A stretch of DNA of 64,000 nucleotides from Toxorhynchites rutilus septentrionalis (lineage: Eukaryota; Arthropoda; Insecta; Diptera; Culicidae), in the NCBI RefSeq assembly GCF_029784135.1, contig NC_073746.1, forward strand, positions 78,453,704 to 78,517,703, in the 5' to 3' direction. Shown in pieces: positions 33,962 to 45,494 of the stretch (its first letter is position 1; each line of letters begins with the position of its first letter). The notes beneath the pieces are model-generated. The model did no database searches. It was not told the DNA's origin and saw nothing but the letters and a program-made list of their open reading frames with translations. A program made the position numbers and the translations under genes.

Positions 33962-35630
33962 AATACTCTTACGCCTAAATGACTACTGTGTAATGTGCTA
34001 AATATATATATGATAAATGTGTGACATGTACACGATTAAAATTCGGCTCTGTTACAGCTAAAATGCTAATGAGCCTAAAATAAACAAATGGGATAAAAAA
34101 CAAGTGTGACGCGAGCTTTATGACAGTCCAAGAGTTATATTATTGTTATTAGCATCCATTCTCATACCAAGTAGTGTTAGCTTCAATGGTGCCCATACCA
34201 ATATGTACAATCGTGGCAGCCGCTAGCCTCCTGGCGAAGTTTAACATTGTCCCAAAGAAACAAAATTAATTCTTTAAGCGTGAGTTAGAAGCTATTGTTA
34301 ACAGTTGAATCGAACAAGAACATTAAGTGTTTGGAATTAAATTCTGTGTGAATAAAAATGAATGCAGGACACGATTTAAGTATTCTAAGTATGACAGAAA
34401 TTTGACAGTTCTATTTTTGTATTGTCTCGCATAGAGAAAGTCGTGTACCAGGGCTATCCAGAAAGTAGCAGACGCAGCCGTTATTTTGCTGTCATAAGAC
34501 TCCTACACTTAGTACGCATTAGGTTGTGATAGCGAGTGGTAGGTATCTCTCTTATTTTTCTTAGAGTGACTAATTAAAATGTGCGCTACAATAGAAAAAT
34601 CACGCCACTTGTGAAGCGGATTTAGCCACTGCAACGCTCGTAACAAACGTCTGCAACTTTCAGAAGAGCCCTCGAAAACTGATTACAGTAGAACCCCGAT
34701 TAGCGGTGCAGATTATCCGCAAAAGCGAGTTCCATCATAAGATATGTTCGTTGTCAATACAATGTCATGTCAATCAATACACACGAATGTCGCAAAGCTA
34801 GCATTGTTATAAAAAATTGATGTGGGGCTGAGTATAAGTCGCAGATTTACTGCTAGAAATCGCTCCGTTTCAAAGATTTTGCTTAAATTTTGTGAAATTT
34901 AATATATTTTAGCAGGTTTGAAAATAAAACAAATTTGAACTATTTTTCGTCATAATAGGCTAACTGATAATCATCAAGAGTCATCCAAAATCCCTATAAT
35001 CGTTATATTTAGTTATTGAATTTTGTTCTGCTAGCGATTATTTTACAAGTGTCCGATTCAGGACTATGCATTAAACTCAAAACGAATGTTCAATAAATGT
35101 TGAGCATTTGTTGAGCTTTTGATCTCCAACCAATCGATTTAGAAACTTGAATTTTTCACAACCGCGCATCGGTTCAAAAATGTCCAATTAACGCCAATCC
35201 AAATCTTGTGTTTCCCCTCTCTCAAGGAGAGGATCTTCGAAGTTGGCGCGATTTTTGCGCCCGTCACAGTAGGAGCGCTGAAGCACAAAGCTTCAAGTTT
35301 TGCCGAGCCAAACTTTTGTCAATTGGGGGGGTAAAAACTTTCGCCGGCAACAGCGCGGTGGAAATTTCCCACCTTGCTCTCAACTGTGCTAACTTAGTTT
35401 TGAAGCGAAAGTACTTTGTAAGTTTGGCTAGGACCGAGCAGCACTTAAAGTGTAAGACTTCGATGCGTTGAAACAAGCCAACAGCGGTGCCACCAGCACC
35501 AAGGATTTGCATTTCTGAGCACATTTCAGCTGCACAAATATACATTTTGGGGAATGGCGAAAGTTGCCGCTTACAGCAGTCGAGGAGAAAATGAACACAA
35601 AACTAACCTTCACGCGCAATTCTGGTGAAC
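33962..35630. other. unassigned DNA downstream of the cadherin gene
   Basis: A pogo-like end (ACAGTAGAACCCCGATTAGCGG-type) lies at about 34686-34710, and a possible mariner-like start CTATCCAGAAAGTAGCAGAC at about 34465. The less AT-rich stretch 35200-35640 has open frames on both strands (87 codons plus, 93 minus) with no similarity I recognise. It is the nearest unexplained block downstream of the cadherin 3' end. Confidence 0.35.
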
Positions 35631-35716
35631 TTTGAAGGACTACCTCAACGTAAGTTTTGCTTGCTTTTTTGTGGAAGAGAGCATTGAATTTGGTTTTGTT
35701 TAATTCTAGGACTGAT

Positions 35717-35722
35717 TTTATT
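35717..35722 (-). terminator. candidate poly(A) signal of the cadherin gene
   Basis: TTTATT on the plus strand is AATAAA in the sense of the cadherin gene. It lies about 225 nt beyond the cadherin stop codon (35947-35949). No competing AATAAA closer to the stop was noticed. The choice is by position only. Confidence 0.4.
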
Positions 35723-35946
35723 TCACTGTTTGCTTATCACCTACTTATCGACTAATTCACTTGTCTATAGTTTACGTTGTTTGTTTATCCTCAAAATACA
35801 AGGTTGTCAAATTCTTACAGTTCAATTCGTTAAATATTTATACCTTTTGATATCTACACCGTTCGAATATATGTATATAAAAAAACCATTAACTACACCT
35901 ATGATGCGAAGTATAAAAATAAACCATTCCGAAACACAAGTTACTT

Positions 35947-36435
35947 TTAACTAACGTCATCGTCCTCAATCTGAATCTTGGGCTCATAAATATTGACTAA
36001 CTTATCAAAACGCGGCCCCCATGTGGATAGAAAGCTATACTCATGGGGCTCATCATCGGTACCTGGAGAACAAGGGAGGAAAGGTGAAGGAGAGACAAAC
36101 CGGTCAAATCAATCATCTCGTCATTTCTTAAGTTGTAGGTTTTGCTATTTGTCATGGTTTGGAGGTTGGTGAGTAGTAGTTTGTCGTTTGGGACGGTACC
36201 ACCATTGCGGTCGTCTCGGGTCGGAGGAAGAGTATGGTTTTAGATGATTGTTTAGATTTACCTGACTGTAAGGAACTTAGTGAGCCAGACGTACTCCCAC
36301 AACCTTCGTATGCGTAGTTCCGCAGGTCGTCGAAGGGCCCGGAGGCGGGATCGACATCCGCCCGTCGCTTCCGGTCGTCCAGGAACACGTCGATCTTGGT
36401 GACGACCTGGTCGGACACGACGGCAATATCGGGAC
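35947..36435 (-). CDS. CadN: CadN last two exons: beta-catenin-binding tail
   Basis: Exon 36435-36262 reads [20 protein letters not shown], then [20 protein letters not shown], the serine-rich core bound by beta-catenin in classical cadherins. The last exon, 36062-35947, gives [28 protein letters not shown] and stops after EDDDVS. Both introns are phase 1 and small (199 and 242 nt). The WGPRFDKL motif is a hallmark of the family C-terminus. Confidence 0.95.
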
Positions 36436-39400
36436 CTAGACAGGGGCATTAGGAATCCGCTTTTATGAGGTCAAAACAATTCGGTTGGAGTTCCAACAGA
36501 AAAAAAGAAAAGGGGGAAACAAAACCCGCACGAGATACAATAAGAAAAAAATGTATCATGCCATAAACGAACAAAACGAAGGGGACAGGTGAATGAGGAC
36601 ACGAAGAACCGAAAAGACAAGTGAATCCGAGTACACTTGTGCGTGGGAGTGCAGCTAAAGGTTAAGAAAATACTTACGTACGGGTGGTGCCTTGTGCTGT
36701 ACCAGTTCCGGTAGTGGTCCTATAGGAATTTTGAGGGTTTTCATGTCGAACGCAGTCATGTCGTTTTCTCCGCCGCCTTCGTCACAGTAGTTGATGATGT
36801 TCTCACGGATGTCGTCCTTCGTGCCGGTTTTCTTGTTGAAGTTGGCCGAACGGCGGCGGGAACAGGAAAAATATAGGAATAATAAAACTAAAGGGAAACC
36901 TGCATTAGAATAATTTCGGGGAACAACGAAATCTGCAGTCGACTCACTAATAATCAGCAGTAGACATGTTATGACGGCAGCCAAGGCACTTGTGCTGAAT
37001 TTCAGCGCTTGTCGCTCCTTCAAGAACTCGCAGCTCTCGCCCCAGTACGAATCTGGACAGATGCACTTGTACTTGAGCCTGGGCTCCTGGTTGATGCAGG
37101 TTCCCCCGTTCAGGCACGGGTAGTCTAGACACTCGTTCCGATCGATGCAGGTTTTGCCCTCGGGCGAGATGATCATGCCATCCCCGCACCTATGTTTTCA
37201 TTTGGAAAAGTAAATTTTGAGGAAGGATTCGTCGAGAGGAATTAAACTTACGCGCACTCGTACTTGTTCCAAAGGTCGACACATTCGAACGGCTCCGGAC
37301 AGTAGGCATTCTGGCACGGGTTATTGGAGGTGCAGTAGCGCTCGATGTTTTTCGCCATTGTGGCTTGGCCCCACTGAGTTCCGTTAGTAGCCGGAGGCAG
37401 AGGCAAACTCTTACCGTCCAACCTACATAAACAAAAACACAACGTGTTCAATGTTACCCAAAACCCAAAAATGTTATCCAAAAGTTCGGAGATCAGGGTC
37501 ACCCACCTTATATCATCGATGCAGCTCTTCTGGTAATCAGCCTGCACATCAAATGTTTTCACTCCAGTGAACTCTGGTTTTCCTCCAGCATAGACACCCT
37601 CCTGCTTATCCACCGACAACCATTGATGCCCATCGAACGAGAAGCTTTGGTTGAAATTAGCACCCTCTCCGCCGTCCAGCTCCAAGATGGCTGCAGATCC
37701 ATAACGCTGTATCTTCACCACATGCCACTGGCCATCATCAACCTCGACCGCGCTTAGCGAAATCTCATGCTCCTCCACCTGGCCGGAGTTCAGACTGTAC
37801 CTGAACAACAATCGGGCTTCCTTCAGTTCGATAATACCGTACTCACGCATGTGTTGATCGCTGATGCGAAATAGTTCCCCGTATAACTCCCTAGTGCGGA
37901 AGCGCAACTGAATCTGAGTTGTGAATTTGTCCGGTTCGAAGCTTAGTGCGTATTTCACGTAGCTGTGGGTCTTGAAGGTGGTTGGTGTCGTCGGTAGACT
38001 ACAGTAGGTACCTGACCAGCCCGGATTGCATTCGCACTTTGCCTCGTCATAGTTTCCAACACATTTTCCATGTTCCAAACACTTCGCCACCTGTGGATTC
38101 ATGTCGCAAACTTCCTGAGTGTACAGACATCCCGGCATGGTACCCTTCGATAGACCCGGATGCGACAGATCGTACAGTATTCCGTTGTGCTTGAAGTTGC
38201 GCATGCATCCTTCGAACCCAGCTGCAATCGGCATGTACTGCCAGCGGTTGTAGGTGTAGTCAAATTTCTCTCGGAATACGCCACCTATTTGGAGGGGTGT
38301 ATTCAAGTTCAAGTACTCGTTGAACTGTGGAACGCGACCAATGGCCTGACATGTGTGATCGACAAACTCGACCAAGTTACCATCATCTGCTTCGGAGATA
38401 ACAGCTGTTCTGCAGTGATCCACAACCATCTTCACCTGATCCGTGTCCCAGAAGAGATCGATTCGGTGCCAATCCCCATCATTGAGCGGAAGTTTCGTTT
38501 GTATTCTTAACTCCAACGTTCCCGAACCGTAGTCGAGTAGGAATCTTGGATAGCCCTGCTCCAGCTCCAGAGCGATGAAATCTGACTGCTGATACTCATC
38601 GCCATCATTCGGAGGTACAATCGGACCGTTGTAGAAGATTAAACCATCCGGTTTCGTTGTAATGATTTCTACGCTTATGTGGGACTTATCGCACATGTCC
38701 AACGACGGATACCAGGCCCAACCATTTCCTCGGAAGCTCCGCACCGTTTGTTGACAGCGAGGACCAGTATAGCCAGGGGGACACGAGCAGCGAACTCCCG
38801 ATTTACTCTCCGAGCACCGGCCCCCGTTGAGACACGGATGGGAACTACATGTCTGCTGCTGTTTGTACTCTCTCGCACTACACATGCACTCCGCTGTGGA
38901 CTTAATTTGGACTCCAACCAGTGCTGTCTTGTTGGCGTTGACCAGGCTGGGATTTGCCTGGACTTCCATGATGCTGGTACACGAACCATTGCAGTCGGCA
39001 TTCTCCGCTAAACACTCGTCGATATTGACCATCGTTATATTGATCCCTACCGCTAGCTCTATGTCCTCCTTGTGTAGCAGAACCACCCCATTCAGTTGTA
39101 CCGCTTTGTAATAGTAAGCGCTTCTCGCCGAAAACCTAACATCTGTAACCGGCGGACTCTTGGTCTTCATCTGTACACTAAACACATCCACATTCTTCTT
39201 GTCTATATTCAACAACTCGGCCAGTTTATCCCGGAAACGCTCCAGTTTACTCTTGAAAATATTCTGCGCCCGATAGTTCCAGATGCGTATAAAATCTTCA
39301 TCCGTGATTCCCATGAGCCGAATCGAACCGGAGTTTACGATCGCTTCGTAGGAAATATGTTTCACAACGACCGACATGTTAGCGTACGATTCTTGCGCAT

Positions 39401-41345
39401 GTTTGCGGTCATATATCTTGAACCGCAGCTTGTACCGTCCTTCCCGGGCTCCCCGTCTCATCGTAACCATGCCCGATGTATCATCTAGTTTGAATCTAGG
39501 ATTCTCGATCTCATCCCAGTAGAACAACTTGTCTGACGTATCCCAATCATCCAGATCGTTCACAAACACCCTCCCGATCGGGGTATCCGGTGCTTGACCC
39601 TGGTAATTGTACACAACCACCTCCTTCGATCCGGGCTGCATGATGTTATCGTTGACATCACCGATCGTCACCGTCAAGGTGCTCGTTCCTGTCTGGGGAG
39701 GATTGCCGGAGTCCTTGATCACTATCGGGATCTCGTATTGCTTCCTATACTCCCGATCGAACGAACCCAGCGATGACACAATCGCCATTCCATCGCCCTT
39801 GGTACTCTGTTCGATCTTGAAGGACGTCCGTATCACGTCATCCGCGTCTGGATCCATTCGGAATTGAAACGGTGCTCCGTTGCCCATTTTCCGATCGTCC
39901 CGATCCGTTGCGGATATCTCGATCACTTTCGAGGGTGGGGAATTCTCCAGCAGAATCGGTTTGTACTCTTCGGCGAACACTGGCGCGTTGTCATTGACAT
40001 CCTTCACATCAATAACGAGCGTCGCGGTGGCCGTTCTCGGTGGAACTCCATCATCGATCGCCAATATTTCCAGATGGTACTTTGGGATGGTCTCCCGATC
40101 CAACTCACGTTGAATTGTGACCGTTCCCTCGTCGCTAATGGCGAACTGACGTTTGCGATCGGTCGCTCGGTTGATCATGTACGTGATCTTGCTTTTGCCG
40201 GCCTTATCGATGTCGATGGCTTTGAAGCTGACCAACGCTTTGCCGATTTCGTCATTTTCGGACGCATTCGCGTCCAGATGTGGCCGACGAAAGCGCGGTG
40301 TGTTGTCGTTAAAGTCTTTCAGTTTCACAATTACCCACGAATGATCGACGTGGTACTTATCGGTATCGTTGATTCCTTCGTTGTCGGTAACTTGGATCCG
40401 GAACCGAAACCCATTCATCTGCATGGGATCCTCGAAATCTAGTGGTTGGGTCACCTTCAAACTCCCGGTTCCATCGCTATTCTTGACCATCGAAAACTTG
40501 TCCGCCCCATAGCCACTGCTCTCAATGATCTTATATTGGAAGTTATTGATTTCGTCATCATCGTTTACCGTTACGGTCAAAATTGGTGCCTCCGGTAGAA
40601 CATTCCCATCTGTTTCCTCCACCTCGATGAACCATTCGTCTTTAGTGAAATGAGGTGGCATATCGTTCAAATCCTTCACTTTGATGGAGGCTGTTCCCGT
40701 GCCCTTGAGGCCTCCCCCATCGGTAGCTACAATTTGTAGCGAGTAGTCGGGTGTCTTTTCCCGATCCAGACAGCACACGGCTGTCGTTATAACGCCGGTG
40801 TCCGGATTAATGTCGAAGATCGGCAGTCCACTGTCCTCTTCGATCGCGTTCTTCTCAATTGAGTACACAATTTTTGCATTCAATCCCTCGTTTATGTCAT
40901 CATAATCCTCGGCCTTTATTGTCATCACATACATTCCGGCCGTCCCGTTCTCCGTCACATTACCGTAGTAAACCCCCTGCGGAAACACCGGCGCATTGTC
41001 GTTCACATCCTTCAGATTGATTTGCACCTCGGTGAAGCCGACCAGTCCCTCACCGCTTTCGTCCTGTGCGAACACGGTGAATTTCCACGATGCTCGCCCG
41101 TGGGGCGGATCACGATTGAGTGGCTGTTAAAGACGGAAGAGAGGGTTGTTGGTTGCATCACCATCATTATCACAATTATTCAAGGCGCACAACAAATGGC
41201 TACCAACCTTCAGTACGAGTATTTCCCCCGTAGCCTTGTTGATGTCGAAATTACTCTCCGATGGATTCTCGGCGTCAATCCCAGGCCCGGTCAGGAAGTA
41301 GATTATATTGTTCGGCCGTTCCACATCGGCGTCCGATGCTGTCAC
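35947..41345 (-). CDS. CadN: N-cadherin (CadN family), 3' seven exons; 5' end outside window
   Basis: A single-pass calcium-dependent adhesion receptor of the insect neural (classical-type) cadherins; it acts at the cell surface and couples through its tail to armadillo/beta-catenin and p120. Exons on the minus strand, each with GT-AG ends and consistent phase: 41345-41208, 41123-37507, 37422-37252, 37189-36948, 36887-36678, 36435-36262 and 36062-35947 (stop TAA). The visible part is 1,555 residues. Order: cadherin repeats ending in DVNDNAP-type linkers, a membrane-proximal CadN-specific region, EGF, laminin G, EGF, laminin G, EGF, EGF, transmembrane helix (about 1376-1398) and a 157-residue tail ending in DDDVS. 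The first visible exon starts in mid-protein ([11 protein letters not shown]), so more cadherin repeats lie upstream. Both CadN and the paralogue CadN2 have this layout, and I cannot separate them without the N-terminus. No frameshift or stop is seen; this is the functional host gene of the window. Confidence 0.95.
36678..37189 (-). CDS. CadN: CadN exons for last EGF, transmembrane helix and juxtamembrane tail
   Basis: Exon 37189-36948 completes one EGF ([14 protein letters not shown]) and encodes another ([25 protein letters not shown]), then the first part of the helix ([13 protein letters not shown]). Exon 36887-36678 completes it (LLFLYFSC), followed by SRRRSANF as the cytoplasmic stop-transfer and then [19 protein letters not shown], the conserved catenin-binding start. 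The helix is split by a 60-nt intron (36888-36947). A second possible acceptor 12 nt upstream (ATGCAG, before GTTTCCC) is also in frame and would add four residues; the acceptor chosen gives the usual helix length. Confidence 0.9.
37507..41123 (-). CDS. CadN: CadN large ectodomain exon (3,617 bp)
   Basis: One exon encodes almost all the visible ectodomain. It starts after the acceptor TTTAACAG with [15 protein letters not shown]. Cadherin repeat ends are at [36 protein letters not shown] and [11 protein letters not shown] region without cadherin repeats follows (about residues 560-790). Then come [29 protein letters not shown] (about 800), laminin G starting [15 protein letters not shown] (about 848-1038), [25 protein letters not shown] (about 1050-1085) and a second laminin G (about 1100-1250). 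It ends CIDDI-R, with the donor AG|GTGGGT at 37507/37506. Codon use is GC-rich compared with the surrounding DNA. Confidence 0.95.
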
Positions 41346-41862
41346 CTGCGAGTAAAATTGAAAACAAGAGAGAGAGGCACATTTAATGTTGGGCCTTAAG
41401 CATATACATTGCGAAAAGCGCAAACGTTTATCCCGGGAATGGCGTGCTGGGACCCCCGGCTTTGATTTTATTAGTATTGAAAAATGTTGTATCTATACAA
41501 ACTAGTAGAAACAAAAATAAAACTATTTAGTATAATATGATATTACGTGACGAATGTCCGAATGTTGCACATTCTGTATCACTGATAAATTCTAATATAA
41601 ATGTCGTATAATTCATTGGAAGAATTATTATTCGCGTAATTTGTGATAAAATTACGGAGAGTACAATAGCGAAAATGTTTTGCGTCCATTCAGGATGGTA
41701 GGAACGACTAAGGTATGACTTCTACATATTTAAATTATGAAGAATATTATGAAGAAGTTTGGATTGAAACTGACTCCGAATGGTAAACTAATGATGAGAT
41801 GCATATAAGAAGCAGCAAAATGGTGCACGTAATGTTGGATAATGAATGGAAAATAAATAATC
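41346..41862. other. cadherin intron DNA
   Basis: The acceptor ACTCGCAG precedes the exon at 41345. The rest is AT-rich intron without recognised exons or repeats. Confidence 0.5.
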
Positions 41863-41864
41863 TA

Positions 41865-43158
41865 AAGGGTGTGTCACATCAAATTGCATCACGGAAAAAA
41901 CGCTGTAGAAATTCGCCCAGTAGACCGATCCTTTTGAAAATTTTAGACAGTAAAATAACTATTAAACAACTTTTGGCATTTCCTTTTTATTCATACTTCG
42001 AGCCCAAGCCCGTATGCTCGCACCTTCCTCTTTACCCCGTCCATAAGGTTCTGTACAACGTCAGGTTGTAGTTTTTTTGAACAGAAATCCATTTTCTCTT
42101 GAAGTCCGCCTCCGATTTGACAACTTTTGGGTTCTTCCGGAGGTCCTGCTTCATAATCGCCCAATATTTCTCTATTGGGCGAAGCTCCGGCGCGTTGGGC
42201 GGGTTCATTTCCTTTGGCACGAAGGTGACCCCGTTGGCTTCGTACCACTCCAACACGTCCTTTGAATAGTGGCACGAAGCGAGATCCGGCCAGAAGATGG
42301 TCGGGCCCTCGTGCTGCTTCAATAGTGGTAGTAAGCGCTTCTGTAGGCATTCCTTAAGGTAAACCTGCCCGTTTACCGTGCCGGTCATCACGAAGGGGGC
42401 GCTCCGCTTTCCGCAAAAGCAGATCGTTTGCCACACCATGTACTTTTTGGCAAACTTGGATAGTTTCTGCTTGCGAATCTCCTCCGGAACGCTGAATTTG
42501 TCCTCTGCGGAGAAGAACAACAGGCCCGGCAGCTGACGAAAGTCCGCTTTGACGTAGGTTTCGTCGTCCATTACCAGGCAATGCGGCTTCGTCAGCATTT
42601 CGGTGTAAAGCTTCCGGGCTCGCGTCTTCCCCACCATGTTTTGCTTTTCGTCGCGTTTAGGAGCCTTCTGAACCTTGTATGTACGCAGGCCCTCCCGCTG
42701 CTTGGTCCGCTGGACGAATGAACTTGACAAATTCAGCTTATTGGCGACATCCCGGACCGAACTTCTCGGATCACGTCTAAACTGCTTAACTACGCGCTTG
42801 TGATCTTTTTCACTGACGGAGCATCCATTTTTGCCGTTCTTCACCTTCCGGACGATGGTTAGGTTCTCGAAGTATCGTTTTAGTACTCTGCTGACCGTGG
42901 ATTGGACGATTCCCAGCATCTCACCGATGTCCCGATGTGACAACTCCGGATTCTCGAAATGAGTGCACAGGATTAATTCACGACGCTCTTTTTCGTTCGA
43001 CGACATTTTTCCAAATTTACGAAAAATTGACAGTGAAGCATGGCCAACGTGATATATACACTCTTATCTGATTATAAGCGAAAGCTGAAGATATAATTCT
43101 TAAAAATTAAATTTCTACAGCGTTTTTTCCGTGATGCAATTTGATGTGACACACCCTT
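41865..43158 (-). mobile_element. full-length ITmD37E (Tc1/mariner superfamily) transposon, 1,294 bp
   Basis: The terminal inverted repeats begin AAGGGTGTGTCACATCAAAT at both ends and agree without visible mismatch for ~47 bp (through CGCTGTAGAAATT). TA flanks both sides (41863-41864 and 43159-43160). One transposase gene fills the interior on the minus strand, the same strand as the surrounding cadherin gene. Near-perfect ends and a nearly intact gene indicate a recent arrival in the cadherin intron. Confidence 0.95.
42032..43006 (-). CDS. ITmD37E transposase, 324 codons, C-terminus frameshifted
   Basis: Cut-and-paste transposase of the IS630/Tc1/mariner superfamily. It starts MSSNEKERRELILCTHFENP. 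Two helix-turn-helix segments cover about residues 1-110 (LSHRDIGEMLGIVQSTVSRV; SVRDVANKLNLSSSFVQRT). The catalytic triad is MDDETYVKADF (first Asp), FWPDLASCHYSK (second Asp) and LRPIEKYWA (Glu). I count 37 residues between the second Asp and this Glu, the defining spacing of the ITmD37E family described from mosquitoes. The frame ends SVQKNYNLTLYRTLWTG. One frame over, the sequence continues QPDVVQNLMDGVKRKVRAYG, the usual C-terminus, so a missing A in the run of seven A's at about 42068-42076 has replaced the last ~24 residues. The catalytic domain is complete, and activity cannot be excluded. Confidence 0.93.
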   Translation of the reverse strand: MSSNEKERRELILCTHFENPELSHRDIGEMLGIVQSTVSRVLKRYFENLTIVRKVKNGKNGCSVSEKDHKRVVKQFRRDPRSSVRDVANKLNLSSSFVQRTKQREGLRTYKVQKAPKRDEKQNMVGKTRARKLYTEMLTKPHCLVMDDETYVKADFRQLPGLLFFSAEDKFSVPEEIRKQKLSKFAKKYMVWQTICFCGKRSAPFVMTGTVNGQVYLKECLQKRLLPLLKQHEGPTIFWPDLASCHYSKDVLEWYEANGVTFVPKEMNPPNAPELRPIEKYWAIMKQDLRKNPKVVKSEADFKRKWISVQKNYNLTLYRTLWTG

Positions 43159-43160
43159 TA

Positions 43161-44189
43161 CAACATCTTCTATAAACATGGGCTTTGGTGCTGGTAGGTT
43201 ATCTGGTTGGCGCTTCAATTGAATGAAATTTAGTGACTTATTAGTCCTTCCATCGAAATTATCCAGAAATGAATGAAAACAATTTGGATGTTGCAGTGCA
43301 ACCAGTTTAACCAAATGGAACTTTTTTTGGGCATATGTCATAATTATTTCTGTCAGCAGCGAAACGGATCATATCTTGAAATTCAAGTGTTCATCAGTAA
43401 CATGCATTTTTTTGCATTGAATTTATTTCATTTACAAAACTCTGAAATATTTATGTTATACATAGGAGGTGATTCGCATTTCAAGTTCATATAATCATAC
43501 ATGATTCGATTGTAAATTGGTTACAAGTGAGACACATCCCATGTTTTCCCATTACACTAGTCAATTGTCTTTTGGTTTTATTTATAAATTCAATAACCTA
43601 CATGAAATTTAACCCTTTGCGCCTTTGAAAGAGATCCTCTTATCTTTCCACGCTAATAATCTTTTGTTTACAACGTGTACCATTATCTATTATCCGTAGA
43701 AACTGAGTGTTAATTCGTAAACCAATTAACTAGACATTGAAATTAGCTTAGAAAGATTGTATACTATTACATATAGTGGGATAAAGTATTTGGTATAATT
43801 CGTTGTTGTGGTGGCTGAGAGCAGACAAACGACCGCAAATGGTAAATACCCTGCTTAGTCTAGCCTCATTATCTGTACAGGTCGTTGATAATAATATGTC
43901 CGAGTGCAAGCATTACTACTTATTCAGTTTGGTTGCAAATTTGGTTTCCCGTGGTTTAATCCCAGTTAGTTGATGAGCCTCTGATGATTTTGTCCGGGAT
44001 CATCCTGAGGAATTTATTATGGATTCATAGGAATTTTAAGATGATTTGTTTGTAGGCGGCAAGTTTGTAATTGTTGTGAGAGGGTGATATAATCTAGAGT
44101 GATATTTGAGGCGACCGAGACCGAAGAGCTTTTTTATAATTTTTGAAACACTGAGAAAGAAAATTAACAAAATAGAAAAAAAAATTTTT
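43161..44189. other. cadherin intron DNA, unassigned
   Basis: AT-rich; no exons, inverted ends or tandem repeats were recognised. Confidence 0.4.
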
Positions 44190-44640
44190 TTTTTATGCCA
44201 AATGACTTAAAAATGCATAAAGATCTGGTGTTATCTCGAAAACCAAAATTTTTTGGCCGAAAATCGACTTTTTGGGACTTAGCCTGAGTGGCCAAAAAAA
44301 TCGAAACTTTGAGTGCTTCGAGGCAGCTGCTGAAATTTCGCACAACTCATTTTTTCGGGCCAATAAACAAAATGTACATGGTCGGTTCTTCCAATTCGAT
44401 AATTTTTTTTCCATACCTTCATTGCCTCTCAGGCCAAAAGTTCCAAAAGTTCGATATCGGCCAATTTTTTTTTTTTCGAGATGATACCAGATCTAACACC
44501 CCTAACATCCCCCAATCATGTCCGATTGAGCTGAAGCTTTGCACAGATCATTTTTTCGGGCCAATAAACAAAATGTACATGGTCGGTTTTTGAAATTCGA
44601 TGATGAAATTTTTCCCATATATCCATTGCCACCCTAATAT
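44190..44640 (+). repeat. two direct copies of a ~40-bp block in T-rich repeat DNA
   Basis: CATTTTTTCGGGCCAATAAA-CAAAATGTACATGGTCGGTT occurs at about 44347 and 44549, each followed by a TTC-AATTCGAT(A/G)AT block. It looks like an internally repeated element with phrases such as GGCCAAAA and CCATATATCCATTGCC. No ends were identified. Confidence 0.6.
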
Positions 44641-44660
44641 ACAGTCTCTTTCACTGTATA

Positions 44661-45418
44661 TACTGCCGTTCTACGCATAGTTGTCCCATGTTCCAAAATC
44701 AGCATTTGAGAAAAACGCAATCAAAGTTTTCTCACATATTGGTCTACCAAAAGCTTTAAGCATTTCAATTTAGCAATACACCGGGTTTTTTATAAGCACT
44801 ATACTATTGTTTAATGAAATGTGATAAAATCCCCTCACTGCATGAATCAAGCTTGATTACGGGTTTATAAATTCATGGTGGGACTGTTATGCTCAGAATA
44901 TCAACGTGGGATAATTGAACTTGATGTTGTTTTTTGATATACTGGGAACAATCAATATTTTTTTTTGTGTTTTTCCGAAAGATTATGCATAGAAACATAG
45001 TTTTATGAAGAAATGAGTGATCTGCAACACCTTCGCAGAATATAAATCTCATCGTTATTAAGTATTCGCTAACAAGGTGTACACGTGTTCTGTTAAACTT
45101 TTTCTTATTTGTTTGAGAATTAGTACGTTCTTCCAAACCAGAAATGAGTGCATTAGGCCTGCTGAAAGTGTGACATGAAATTCTTGTGCTTGAACCGACT
45201 TATTCGATATGGATCTACAAAAAATGCATGTTGGGATAGTTATGAATAGAATATCAACCCGGGACAATTGAGCTTGATGTTGTTTTCTTTAAAGTTGGGA
45301 ATAAACTATATGTTTTTTTGTGTTTTTCCGTAAGGGTATGCATAAAAACAACGTTTTATGAAGAAAAGTGAAAATCGTCAAAAAGTAACATGGGACAACG
45401 TTGCGTAGAACAGCAGTA
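44661..45418. mobile_element. 758-bp MITE with internal direct duplication
   Basis: The inverted ends read TACTGCCGTTCTACGCATAG (left) and, on the reverse complement of the right, TACTGCTGTTCTACGCAACG, both continuing TTGTCCCATGTT. TA lies outside each end (44659-44660, 45419-45420). Inside, two related segments (about 44880-45030 and 45238-45360) share GAATATCAAC..GGGA-AATTGA and TTTTTGTGTTTTTCCG. No transposase is present. Confidence 0.88.
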
Positions 45419-45420
45419 TA

Positions 45421-45494
45421 ATCGTGTCAAACAAAATGTTTTTTATTCGTTTTTTATTGCATGTATTTTTCGTTTATTGAAACTAGAAGAAGAA
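45421..45494. other. short spacer between MITEs
   Basis: An AT-rich spacer with no recognised feature. Confidence 0.4.

Noticed and set aside
37982..41399. Many open frames on the plus strand across the cadherin exons (up to 192 codons)
   Set aside because: Antisense shadows of the GC-rich cadherin coding sequence; no similarity and no splice or start context.
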